Shown here in pieces: positions 7,740-16,225 of a stretch of DNA of 64,000 nucleotides (positions are counted from its first letter, which is position 1; every line of letters begins with the position of its first letter). Position numbers and translations under genes: made by a program. The notes under the pieces were generated by a model. It saw only the letters and a list, made by a program, of their open reading frames with translations. It was not told the DNA's origin and did no database searches. Where the stretch lies: assembly GCF_963678245.1 (NCBI RefSeq), contig NZ_OY782774.1, positions 62,001-126,000 on the forward strand, written 5' to 3'. The stretch is from an uncultured Sunxiuqinia sp. (GTDB lineage Bacteria; Bacteroidota; Bacteroidia; Bacteroidales; Prolixibacteraceae).

Positions 7740-8726
7740 ATGAATAAAAAAACACTAACATCGATAGTTGTACTAGTTGCCATAGTTGCATTTGTAGTTT
7801 ACACTTTTATTATTGTGCTAAAGCCGCAACCTGTTATTTTACAGGGAGAAGTGGAAGCTCAGCAATATAATATTGCATCAAAAGTGCCCGGTAGAATTCA
7901 GGAGGTGGCTGTTAAAAAAGGACAAACAGTTAAAACCGGTGACTTTATCTTTTCTATCAGCAGTCCCGAAATTGATGCCAAGTTGGCTGAAGCACATGCG
8001 GCTCGATCGGCTGCCAGTGCGCAAAGTAGAAAAGCACAAAATGGTGCTCAAGAAGAAGACATTGCGGCAGCCTATAGTGTGTATGTAAAAGCTGAAGCTG
8101 CAGCCCAGTTTGGCGAAAAAACCTTTGCTCGCATTCAGAATTTGTACGACGAAGGAGTGGTACCCGAACAGCAACGCGACGAGGCGGAGACAAAAATGAA
8201 AGCCGCTCGTGAAACGGCCAAGGCAGCCAAGGCAGTTTGGCAGAAGGCGGAGAAAGGAGCACGCGAGGAAGATAAAGCGGCGGCTTCGGCTCTTGTAGAA
8301 CGGGCAGATGCCGCTATTGATCAGGTGCAGTCATACCTGGATGAAACCTCGATTAACTCTATGGCTAACGGCGAAGTTTCAGGCGTTAATATTGAGCAGG
8401 GCGAACTGGTTTCTACCGGATTTCCGGTGGTCACCGTAATCGATGTCGACGATATTTGGGTGACATTTTATGTGCGTGAAGATTACCTGAATCATTTTAA
8501 AATGGGAAGCACCTTTGAGGCCGATTTACCGGGCTTAGAGAATAAAACTTCAGCATTTAAGGTAACTTACATTAGCCCAACCGGAAGTTTTGCCCGTTGG
8601 AATGCTACCAAAACCTCGGGAGAATTCGACTTAAAATCGTTCGAAATTCAAGCACGACCCGTGAAAAAGATAGAGGGTTTGCGCCCGGGAATGTCTGCAA
8701 TAGTAACTTTGCCCGAAAACCGTTAG
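7740..8726 (+). CDS. HlyD/EmrA-type membrane fusion protein
   Basis: A 328-aa periplasmic adaptor: one N-terminal membrane anchor (residues ~6-28), a lipoyl-like half motif around GRIQEVAVKKGQTVKTGD, a long alpha-helical hairpin rich in Ala/Lys/Glu (~80-200), the second lipoyl half (NGEVSGVNIEQGELVSTG), then a beta-barrel domain. It bridges the TolC protein and the ABC-2 permeases encoded 4 bp downstream. The overall form is closest to YbhG/HlyD proteins that partner ABC-2 exporters. Confidence 0.93.
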   Translation: MNKKTLTSIVVLVAIVAFVVYTFIIVLKPQPVILQGEVEAQQYNIASKVPGRIQEVAVKKGQTVKTGDFIFSISSPEIDAKLAEAHAARSAASAQSRKAQNGAQEEDIAAAYSVYVKAEAAAQFGEKTFARIQNLYDEGVVPEQQRDEAETKMKAARETAKAAKAVWQKAEKGAREEDKAAASALVERADAAIDQVQSYLDETSINSMANGEVSGVNIEQGELVSTGFPVVTVIDVDDIWVTFYVREDYLNHFKMGSTFEADLPGLENKTSAFKVTYISPTGSFARWNATKTSGEFDLKSFEIQARPVKKIEGLRPGMSAIVTLPENR

Positions 8727-8730
8727 TCGT

Positions 8731-9912
8731 ATGAAGGGACTGAAGAATCATCCCATATTTGCGGTTTTTTTACGCGAAGTAGACCGGATTGCAAAGAATC
8801 CTGCTTATCGGTTTCTATTGTTTGTGGGGCCGTTGGTGGGAATCCTGTTACTGTTTTTTATTTTTCACCAAGGGGTTGCTAAAAAATTGCCCATTGCCGT
8901 AGTCAATCAAGACAACACTTCGCTTTCAATAAAAGTTAGCAATGCCCTAAATGCATCGTCTGATGTAGCCGTTGTTAAAATTGTTGATGATATGTTTCAG
9001 GCCGAAAAGCTGCTAAAAAAAGGAGTTGTCGAGGCTATTGTTCTTCTTCCTAAGGATTTGCAGAGAAATGTTTTTCAGGGAGTTGAAACGCCTGTGCCGG
9101 TTTATATTAATGGAACGAATGTTACGGTGGCAGGTGTCGTTCAGCGTTCGGTACTCACAACCCTAGGAACTTTCTCCGGAGGTGTTCAACTCAAAAAATT
9201 AATGCTTGCCGGAAACAGCCGCGAGCAGGCTATGGCACGGGTAAGGCCGGTTGATATTCAAAAGCATATTCTGTTTAATCCTTATTCGAACTATGGGTAT
9301 TTTTTAAACTCGGCCATGCTGTATTTTACCTTATTCTTGTTTGCTTTTATGAGTTCGGTGTACACCTTTGGTAATGAGTTAAAGCGAGGAACTGGTTTAG
9401 ATTTGCTCGAATCGGGGAACAACAGTGTAAGGCTGGCAGTGGTGGGGAAGCTATTTCCTTACACGGTAATTTTTTCAGGATTTGCCATGTTTATTGCCTT
9501 TCTGCTTTTTAAGGTTGAAGGCATGCCTTTACACGGTAATTTTTTACTTCTGTTTTTGGGGCAGTTTGTTACCATACTGGCCTACCAAATGCTAGGACTG
9601 ATGTTTGTCGCCGTTACCAAAAATATGCGTTTATCGCTGTCTGTGGGTAGTGCATATATTATGATGGGAATTACTTTTTCGGGCTTAACCTTTCCGATGG
9701 AAGGCATGCCGCCACTCGTGCGGGCAGTTACAGCAATATTTCCTTTTACTTGGTGGGAGAAACTGCTGATTTCTCAAGCCTTGCGAGGAGCTCCCATACG
9801 GGAGGCACTGCCTTATATCTGTTATATTCTAATTTTCATGCTAACAGGGCTTGCTTCGTTTGGCATTTATAAACGTACGCTTGGTGATTCAACGCATTGG
9901 GGAAAATCTTAA
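8731..9912 (+). CDS. ABC-2 type transporter permease, first of a pair
   Basis: A 393-aa inner-membrane protein of the ABC-2 permease group. It has one N-terminal transmembrane helix (~26-45), a large extracytoplasmic domain (~50-200), then five or so helices in the C-terminal half. The layout matches YbhS/YbhR-type permeases. It starts 4 bp after the HlyD gene and is followed after 6 bp by a second permease of the same form, suggesting a heterodimer. No ATP-binding subunit is encoded in the cassette, which is odd for an ABC exporter. Confidence 0.9.
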   Translation: MKGLKNHPIFAVFLREVDRIAKNPAYRFLLFVGPLVGILLLFFIFHQGVAKKLPIAVVNQDNTSLSIKVSNALNASSDVAVVKIVDDMFQAEKLLKKGVVEAIVLLPKDLQRNVFQGVETPVPVYINGTNVTVAGVVQRSVLTTLGTFSGGVQLKKLMLAGNSREQAMARVRPVDIQKHILFNPYSNYGYFLNSAMLYFTLFLFAFMSSVYTFGNELKRGTGLDLLESGNNSVRLAVVGKLFPYTVIFSGFAMFIAFLLFKVEGMPLHGNFLLLFLGQFVTILAYQMLGLMFVAVTKNMRLSLSVGSAYIMMGITFSGLTFPMEGMPPLVRAVTAIFPFTWWEKLLISQALRGAPIREALPYICYILIFMLTGLASFGIYKRTLGDSTHWGKS

Positions 9913-9918
9913 GGTATC

Positions 9919-11172
9919 ATGACGAAAGACAGAAATATAAATAGTTTTGAATTGATGACCATTCATTTTAAGAATGAATTGAAAGCCATTTTTACTGACA
10001 GTGGGGCAGTGCTCATTCTTGTTGGTGCCTTATTAATCTATCCGATACTCTATTCGTTTGGCTACTTTAACGAAGTGTTGACCGATTTGCCGGTAGCTGT
10101 GGTTGACCTGGACCAAACACCTACCAGCCGAAAGTACGCTGCCATGTTGGATGCAACCCGCGATGTAAGTGTGGCTTATAACCCGCAGGATTTAACAGAA
10201 GCTGAAGAGTTGTTTATGGCTAATAAAATATCCGGTGTATTGCTGATTCAGAGAAACTTTCAGGAAAATATATTAGCCGGAGAGCAGGCAAATGTGGCTG
10301 TTTATGCTGATGGTAGCTACATGTTAAAATATAAAACGTTCTACCTGGCAGCTTCAACGGTGAATGCTTATTTTGGTGGCGGCGTGAGTGTAAAACGCTA
10401 TATGGCCGAAGGGAAATCGTTTCGGCAGGCAAAAGTAGCCAGCAGCCCATTCGATGTGCAAACGCATATGCTGTATAATCCTGCGGGTTCGTACGGTAGT
10501 TTTATTATGCCGGGGTTAATTCTCATCATCATTCAGCAAACTTTACTGATTGGAATCGGAATTTTAGGAGGTACTTTTTCTGAGTCGAAAGCTTCGCCAT
10601 TTGTACTTCCGTGGGAAAAACGTACAAAAGAGATTGTGCCATTGTTGTTTGGCCGGGTGGGGGCTTATATCTTAATTTCACTATTCAATATCTGTTTAGC
10701 CGTAATAGTGATTCACCACTGGTTTAACTATCCTGATAAAGCTGGCATGCTCGATGTCATGATGCTGCTATTTCCTTTTTTACTGGCTGTAATTTTTCTC
10801 GGAATCGGCTTGTCAACCTTATTTAAACACCGCGAGTCAGCCATCGTTTTTATGATGTTTTTATCGCCTATTGCGCTTTTTTTAAGCGGAATTTCGTGGC
10901 CGGTTTCAGCAATGCCCGATTGGTTGGTGGGCCTTTCGAAAATACTTCCCGGAACAACAGCTGTACCCGCGTATTTGCGATTGCGAACGATGGGCGTCAG
11001 CCTGATCGATATCAAGTCGGAACTATTTTTTCTTTATCGTCAGGCTGGGATTTATGCCGCGCTAACCACTGGCTACCTTTTCCTTCGGATTCATATTGAT
11101 CGACGAAAACTAAGTCATCGTCTGATTTTGGATGATGACAGTTCTTCGCTGAAACCGAAAAATAAACTCTAA
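9919..11172 (+). CDS. ABC-2 type transporter permease, second of a pair
   Basis: A 417-aa ABC-2 permease with the same topology as its neighbour: first helix ~30-50, an extracytoplasmic domain starting LPVAVVDLDQTPTSRKYA, and a C-terminal helical bundle from ~195. It is the last gene of the TetR-controlled cassette. Its stop overlaps the stop of the convergent CorA gene, so the two units are packed tail to tail. Partnering with the preceding permease is inferred from pairing and similar length. Confidence 0.9.
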   Translation: MTKDRNINSFELMTIHFKNELKAIFTDSGAVLILVGALLIYPILYSFGYFNEVLTDLPVAVVDLDQTPTSRKYAAMLDATRDVSVAYNPQDLTEAEELFMANKISGVLLIQRNFQENILAGEQANVAVYADGSYMLKYKTFYLAASTVNAYFGGGVSVKRYMAEGKSFRQAKVASSPFDVQTHMLYNPAGSYGSFIMPGLILIIIQQTLLIGIGILGGTFSESKASPFVLPWEKRTKEIVPLLFGRVGAYILISLFNICLAVIVIHHWFNYPDKAGMLDVMMLLFPFLLAVIFLGIGLSTLFKHRESAIVFMMFLSPIALFLSGISWPVSAMPDWLVGLSKILPGTTAVPAYLRLRTMGVSLIDIKSELFFLYRQAGIYAALTTGYLFLRIHIDRRKLSHRLILDDDSSSLKPKNKL

Positions 11173-12101
11173 AACAAATTCTTTTTCCAGAAAATAATTA
11201 TTCCCAGTAGGGCTAGCAAAATGGAAACCATTAGGATGATTGGAAATGCGTACGCATTTCCCTCCAGGTGGTTGGGGACATTCATTCCGTACAAACTGGC
11301 AATTAAGGTTGGAATCATCAAAATGATTGAGATGGAAGCCAGTTGCTTCATCACCACGTTCAGGTTGTTGGAAATCACCGAGGCAAAAGCATCCATCATG
11401 CCGCTTTGGATGTCCGAGTATATTTGTGACATTTCCAACGCCTGTTTATTCTCGATAATCGCATCTTCCAGCAAGTCTTCATTCAGCTCGGTCATGCTTC
11501 GCTTTAGACCATTTCGCAGTCGGGCAAGTACAATCTCGTTGGCTTTTAGCGAAGTAATAAAAAACACCAAACATTTCTCCATCTTCAGGAGCTTGTTGAG
11601 TTCCCGGTTACGAACCGATTTTTCCAGCTCGTTTTCAATTTGCGTAGTTTGCTGGTTAATCTGTTTCAGGTAGCGCAGGTAGGCGGTTCCTGAGCGTAAA
11701 AACAACTTGATAACAAAGTTTAAGTCATCGTGAACCAATAGGCTCTGTCCGCGGTAAAGCATCGGTTTTTCTAAGGGTAGCACCTCATTGCTTCTGGAGC
11801 AAATGGTAATGGTTACCTCCTTTGATAGAAATATGCCCAAGGGTAAGGTATAATAAGGGACACCATTATTGGGATTGTCTACCGGAATACGCAGGATAAT
11901 TAACGACCAGTCTTCGTCGACCTCGTACCGTGGTCGCTCATCTGTATCCAGAATATCCTGAATGATGTCAGCCGGAATTTGGAACTCTTCTTTCAGACGT
12001 TCAACTTCTACTTTTGATGGATTAACAGCATTGATCCAACATCCTTTTTCGGCTTTTGATATTTCGGTGTACCCACCGAAACTTTTAAATATTTTTAGCA
12101 T
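11169..12101 (-). CDS. CorA-family divalent cation transporter
   Basis: A 310-aa CorA-like channel, normally a Mg2+ (or Co2+/Ni2+) uptake pentamer in the inner membrane. A cytoplasmic alpha/beta domain (1-~140) and long stalk helices (~140-250) lead to two C-terminal transmembrane helices. The signature GMN lies at residues 272-274 in SLYGMNVPN, followed by the acidic loop. The start is supported by a strong AAGGAGG Shine-Dalgarno sequence 7 nt upstream, unusual for Bacteroidota, where SD use is weak. The leader upstream can fold so that this SD is either paired or free (see the leader entry). Confidence 0.93.
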   Translation of the reverse strand: MLKIFKSFGGYTEISKAEKGCWINAVNPSKVEVERLKEEFQIPADIIQDILDTDERPRYEVDEDWSLIILRIPVDNPNNGVPYYTLPLGIFLSKEVTITICSRSNEVLPLEKPMLYRGQSLLVHDDLNFVIKLFLRSGTAYLRYLKQINQQTTQIENELEKSVRNRELNKLLKMEKCLVFFITSLKANEIVLARLRNGLKRSMTELNEDLLEDAIIENKQALEMSQIYSDIQSGMMDAFASVISNNLNVVMKQLASISIILMIPTLIASLYGMNVPNHLEGNAYAFPIILMVSILLALLGIIIFWKKNLF

Positions 12102-12191
12102 GATTTTGCCTCCTTAAATCGGTTTGTAGGAGGCGCGAAGGCTCCCTACAATGAGGTTAATAACTTATTTTTCGGGCGACCCGGGCCTTCG
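12102..12191 (-). promoter_or_regulatory. Structured 5' leader of the corA-like gene, possible riboswitch-like SD switch
   Basis: Read on the minus strand, the leader offers competing pairings. CGAAGGC (12191-12185) is fully complementary to GCCTTCG (12142-12136). A small CGGG/CCCG hairpin lies at 12183-12173. UGUAGGGAG (12150-12142) pairs with CCUCCUACA (12133-12125) with a G-U and one mismatch. The same CCUCCU (12133-12128) is complementary to the AGGAGG of the Shine-Dalgarno (12114-12109). Alternative folds could therefore hide or expose the ribosome site. I do not recognise a known riboswitch class. Mg2+ sensing is inference from the gene served. Confidence 0.5.
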
Positions 12192-12289
12192 TCCATTTGT
12201 CAGTTTGTTTTTATTATTGCGGTACAAAGCTAGCTAAAACATATTCTATAAAAGAAGGAATTTGTCTTTTATGTAGGAAAAAGGTTTGT

Positions 12290-12327
12290 CTGATTGCCTT
12301 TGCGTTGCTAAACGCAAAGGCAATCAG
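12290..12327 (-). terminator. Strong hairpin terminator after the AsmA gene
   Basis: A perfect 17-bp inverted repeat (12290-12306 with 12311-12327) has a 4-nt loop. On the minus strand it is followed, after a few bases, by a T-rich stretch. It begins 7 bp past the AsmA stop and separates that gene from corA. Confidence 0.85.
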
Positions 12328-12334
12328 ATGACAA

Positions 12335-14812
12335 CTAGTTAAATAATTTCTTTAACTTGTCACCAATATCTTTTACCGATTTTTCAATTCCTTCCTGCGT
12401 TGACTTTTTTACTTCTTCCTGAATCATTTTTTTTGCCTTACTTAAATCCATTTTCACTTGAGGATCGGTTAAGTTTCCGGTAATGCCAACGGTAACCGGG
12501 ATGAGGGTAATGTTATTTGATCCGGGAAGAAATCCCAACATGCTATTTATATCTCCACTTATATCTTCGCGGTTTACCTGAAAGTCTAATTTAATATCAA
12601 GCATTTGGTCGACGGTCAGATTTCCATGCATTGAAACTTGCTGGTCGGCTATTTTCGTTTGAAATGGTTTCAATTTGATATTTCCGTTATTAAAATTGAA
12701 ATAGGCCGTAAAATCATCAACCTTCACATTTTTCAACTTCTCTTTTTTGATGAAACTCTTAATTTGATCGAAAGTGGGAGAGTCGACAATATGTAAGTTT
12801 TGCGTGTTGAAAAAGCCGCTTCCATCGAGGGTTGAAGGAATGATATTGAGCTGTTCGTTCAGTTGACCGTTAAACTTTAAATCGGTGGAGAATTCTCCCT
12901 GACTGCGTGCAGCAATAGGTAGGTAGCGTTGCACTATCCCAAACGATTGATAGGCAGCCGGAATCTGAATGTCGCTGATATTCAGATTAAAATCAAATAA
13001 GGGTTTGTTCGCTGCGTTGCTTTTGTAGCTACCATCAACTGCCAGATGTCCTTGCAGCAGATCCATGTTCAGTTTTTTTAGTTTCAGTTGCTTGTTTTGC
13101 ACCTCAATTAAACCCACTATGTTCCGGATCTCCATGCGGTCGAACATTGCTCTGTTAATGCTTGAGTTGAAAGCTAAATCGAGGTTTACGGGAACTTGGA
13201 ATGCAAAAACACTATCGTTGGCTGTTGTTGAAGCTGAATCAACTTCAGCCGCCATTAGATTGGACAATTCATTAAAATTAAGGTAGTTTGATCGCAACGA
13301 GAAACTTCCTTTCAAGGTTTTATCGAGCAAGAAATAAGGAAGATAATTGGTGAGTTTGCCATTCAGTGCGAAATCACTTTGACCGGTTTTCGCATTGAAA
13401 GAACTGATTGTTATTGACATATTATCAACTTTTACTGAGCCGGACTTTATTTCAACTGCTTGAGTAATTTGTGGAGTTTTTACTTTAAAATTGCTAAAAG
13501 TAAATGCTCCGTCGGAAGCGATTTTCTCGTAGTTTTCATTCTCAATGGCCGACATTCGCCCTTTTACACTCAGGTTGCCATTCATTATACCTTGCAGTTC
13601 GATGCTGTCCATGGGGATCACACTTGTTAGTCGGGTAAAATCAATTTTTCCTTTAAAAAATGCATCAAATGCCGGATCGCTCATGGGGTGCGATAGTGCT
13701 AAGCGCGCATCAATAGGGTTTTCACGAATTTGAGCATGCATATTCGAAATATTCACGGTTAGCAAATCCAATTCTCCCTGTGGCTTGGAGATTTTTCCAT
13801 CCAATGAAATACGTTCGATCTTATCTGGTGCATTGGCGTATTGCAGAGTCGCATTTTGTACATAGAGGCGAGCATCAATTTCAGGATAGTTTTCTTCGTA
13901 AAACCAACCTTTTACCTGTCCTTCAAATCCTGCTTCGCCGGTGGTTTGAATGTCTTCTAAATAGCTTTGATACGATTTTGGAATCATAGCTAGTAAGGTT
14001 GCAAAGTCGCTTTGTGGTTGCTTAAATTGAAGGTCGAAATACATGCTGTCCGACGGCATTTCAAAACGCCCGCTCAAGTCGAGTGGTAGCTCATTTAAAT
14101 GAATGGTTGAATTTCCAAATTCAAAGTTCATCTTGTCGTAGTCGGCCATAAGTTGGCTATTCACTTTTAAAACGGTATTGGCAATATATTCAGTCGAATC
14201 GTATTCGAGTCTAAATTCGCCGATTTCAGCATCGAGATCAAATTTGGTAATTGTTCCTTCCAATGTTCCGCTGGCATCGAGGTTGGAATGTAAAAGCCCA
14301 ACAACAGTTGCCGTTGATGCATCTCTGTAAATTAAACTTAGGTCGCGAATTTCAATGTCATTCAGCGAAACGGACATCCCGCTCTCACTGGTTCCTGTAG
14401 TCTCCGTTTCCTTTGTTTCCTTGGCAATGTCCCAATTTACCTCGCTATTCGCATTAGCCAATAAATTGATCTGCGCGTTGTTCAATCGTAAACTTTGTAT
14501 GGTAAAATCTTCACCGTTAATTAAATCACTTAACGAAATATCAGTAGCCAACGACTCCATTTTTACCAAGGTGTCTCCTTCAAATGGATTAATTCCGGTT
14601 ACGGTCAGTCCTTCAAGTTCCATGGTTACATTGGGAAAATTTCTCCACAAGTTGAGATTAAAGTCTGCAAATTCAACCTTCGCATTGACATTTTCATTCA
14701 GCGTTGTTTTTACCTTATTTAGTAATGGCCCTTTGAAAACGATTGGAACAATAATGATTGCAGCTATTAATAATAGAATAATGATGGCTATGGTAATGAA
14801 TACTTTCTTCAT
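12335..14812 (-). CDS. AsmA-family protein
   Basis: An 825-aa protein with an N-terminal membrane anchor (residues ~5-27) and a very long periplasmic region. The first ~120 residues after the anchor match the AsmA N-terminal domain (FNLNLWRNFPNVTMELEGL). The C-terminal ~200 residues form the conserved AsmA_2-like region (LDGSGFFNTQNLHI and nearby repeats). Such proteins form elongated beta grooves thought to move phospholipids to the outer membrane or maintain envelope lipid balance. The C-terminus ends in a Lys-rich amphipathic helix. It is flanked by a strong terminator and appears monocistronic. Confidence 0.88.
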   Translation of the reverse strand: MKKVFITIAIIILLLIAAIIIVPIVFKGPLLNKVKTTLNENVNAKVEFADFNLNLWRNFPNVTMELEGLTVTGINPFEGDTLVKMESLATDISLSDLINGEDFTIQSLRLNNAQINLLANANSEVNWDIAKETKETETTGTSESGMSVSLNDIEIRDLSLIYRDASTATVVGLLHSNLDASGTLEGTITKFDLDAEIGEFRLEYDSTEYIANTVLKVNSQLMADYDKMNFEFGNSTIHLNELPLDLSGRFEMPSDSMYFDLQFKQPQSDFATLLAMIPKSYQSYLEDIQTTGEAGFEGQVKGWFYEENYPEIDARLYVQNATLQYANAPDKIERISLDGKISKPQGELDLLTVNISNMHAQIRENPIDARLALSHPMSDPAFDAFFKGKIDFTRLTSVIPMDSIELQGIMNGNLSVKGRMSAIENENYEKIASDGAFTFSNFKVKTPQITQAVEIKSGSVKVDNMSITISSFNAKTGQSDFALNGKLTNYLPYFLLDKTLKGSFSLRSNYLNFNELSNLMAAEVDSASTTANDSVFAFQVPVNLDLAFNSSINRAMFDRMEIRNIVGLIEVQNKQLKLKKLNMDLLQGHLAVDGSYKSNAANKPLFDFNLNISDIQIPAAYQSFGIVQRYLPIAARSQGEFSTDLKFNGQLNEQLNIIPSTLDGSGFFNTQNLHIVDSPTFDQIKSFIKKEKLKNVKVDDFTAYFNFNNGNIKLKPFQTKIADQQVSMHGNLTVDQMLDIKLDFQVNREDISGDINSMLGFLPGSNNITLIPVTVGITGNLTDPQVKMDLSKAKKMIQEEVKKSTQEGIEKSVKDIGDKLKKLFN

Positions 14813-14927
14813 GTGTTTTTCGATTGGTTATAATTTGTAGTTGTTCAATCTCTATATGTTTATATAAAACGAGTTTTACGCAAAAGAATTACATGTAAAT
14901 GATAATTCATATTCTTTAGCGAAAGAA

Positions 14928-16184
14928 TCATGCCAAATGTGGGTTTTCGAATAATATAAGTTTTCGAAGCAGGTCAATTGCTGCTTGTGAGGAACGTAAA
15001 ATATTGCGTTCGCGGTTATGTGCAAAAGTATAACGCTCCTGCTTGATATTCTGTTTACTGATAACGGCTATCCAAACTGTGCCAACGGGTTTTTCGTCTG
15101 TTCCGCCGTCGGGGCCTGCAATTCCTGTTGTGGCTATGGCATAATCGGTATCCAGCGCTTGTTGCACTCCTTGGGCCATTTGCAGAGCGACTTCTTTGCT
15201 CACGGCTCCATATTTTTCCAAGTCATCAGCACTTACTTTCAATAGTCGTTGTTTTACTTCATTCGAGTAAGCAACAATAGCGCCTTTTAAATAGGTTGAA
15301 CTGCCGGGATTCGCGGTAAACATATGAGCAATATTTCCTCCCGTGCAACTTTCTGCAATTCCCAGTGTAAATTTGGCTGAAGCTAAAAGTTGCCCGGTTA
15401 CCCCGGCGAGTGAATCGGCGTTGTAGCCAAAAAAGTTTTCTGCGATTAAAGGCTTTAGCAGCTCAATCTGCTGGTGAACTTCCTTTTTCAACAGCTCCAT
15501 TTCTTTCCCGTAAGCACTCAATCTTAGTCGAATCATCAGCTGGCTGGGTAAGTAGGCCAGTTTAATACATTCGGGCAGAGCGGCTTCCCAGTTCTCCAGC
15601 TTTTCGGCAAGCATTGATTCGGGAATGCCATAAACCAGAACCGTTTGATGATAGATAGACCTGGCTTTCCCATTTTTACTGAGTCGCGGGAGCACTTCCT
15701 CGCTCATAATACTTTTCATTTCGAACGGAACACCCGGCATTGATACAAATATGGTGTCATTCTTTTCGAACCACATTCCCGGAGCAGTTCCGGTGGAATT
15801 GTTCAGAACCGCGCATTTGTCGGGAACCAAAGCCTGATCTTTATTCAGCTGGTTCATGACTACATTGCGTTTTGTCAGTCGCTCGGTTACCCGTTGTAAC
15901 ACTTCCTGATTGATTACCATTTCAGAATCGAAGTACTCGCAAAGCACTTTTTTCGTGATATCGTCTTTTGTTGGTCCCAATCCTCCGGTAATCAAAACCA
16001 AGTCAGCATGCTTTTCGGCATTGCCCAATGCTTCTAGAATATGCTCATGGTCGTCGTGCACCGATGTGACCTGAAAAATCTCTATTCCATGTAAATTGAG
16101 CTGTTCACCCATCCATGCGGAGTTGGTGTCAACAATTTGTCCAATTAGTATTTCGTCTCCTATCGTTATTATTTCTGCTTTCAT
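14928..16184 (-). CDS. cinA: CinA-family nicotinamide mononucleotide deamidase
   Basis: With the ATG at 16184 the protein is 418 aa starting MKAEIITIGDEILIGQIVDT, the family's usual start; a longer frame to 16310 adds 42 non-conserved residues and runs into the upstream gene. The N-terminal MoCF-like domain (1-~170) has GGLGPTKDD. The C-terminal PncC domain (~255-415) has GIAESCTGG and TGIAGPDGGT. Together these salvage NMN in pyridine nucleotide recycling (deamidase) with an N-terminal pyrophosphatase-type domain. It lies 41 bp downstream of an M48 protease gene in the same direction. Confidence 0.95.
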   Translation of the reverse strand: MKAEIITIGDEILIGQIVDTNSAWMGEQLNLHGIEIFQVTSVHDDHEHILEALGNAEKHADLVLITGGLGPTKDDITKKVLCEYFDSEMVINQEVLQRVTERLTKRNVVMNQLNKDQALVPDKCAVLNNSTGTAPGMWFEKNDTIFVSMPGVPFEMKSIMSEEVLPRLSKNGKARSIYHQTVLVYGIPESMLAEKLENWEAALPECIKLAYLPSQLMIRLRLSAYGKEMELLKKEVHQQIELLKPLIAENFFGYNADSLAGVTGQLLASAKFTLGIAESCTGGNIAHMFTANPGSSTYLKGAIVAYSNEVKQRLLKVSADDLEKYGAVSKEVALQMAQGVQQALDTDYAIATTGIAGPDGGTDEKPVGTVWIAVISKQNIKQERYTFAHNRERNILRSSQAAIDLLRKLILFENPHLA

Positions 16185-16225
16185 GCCATTTGTTTCAAAT
16201 TCAAAATTTAGAGTTTCAAGTTTTC

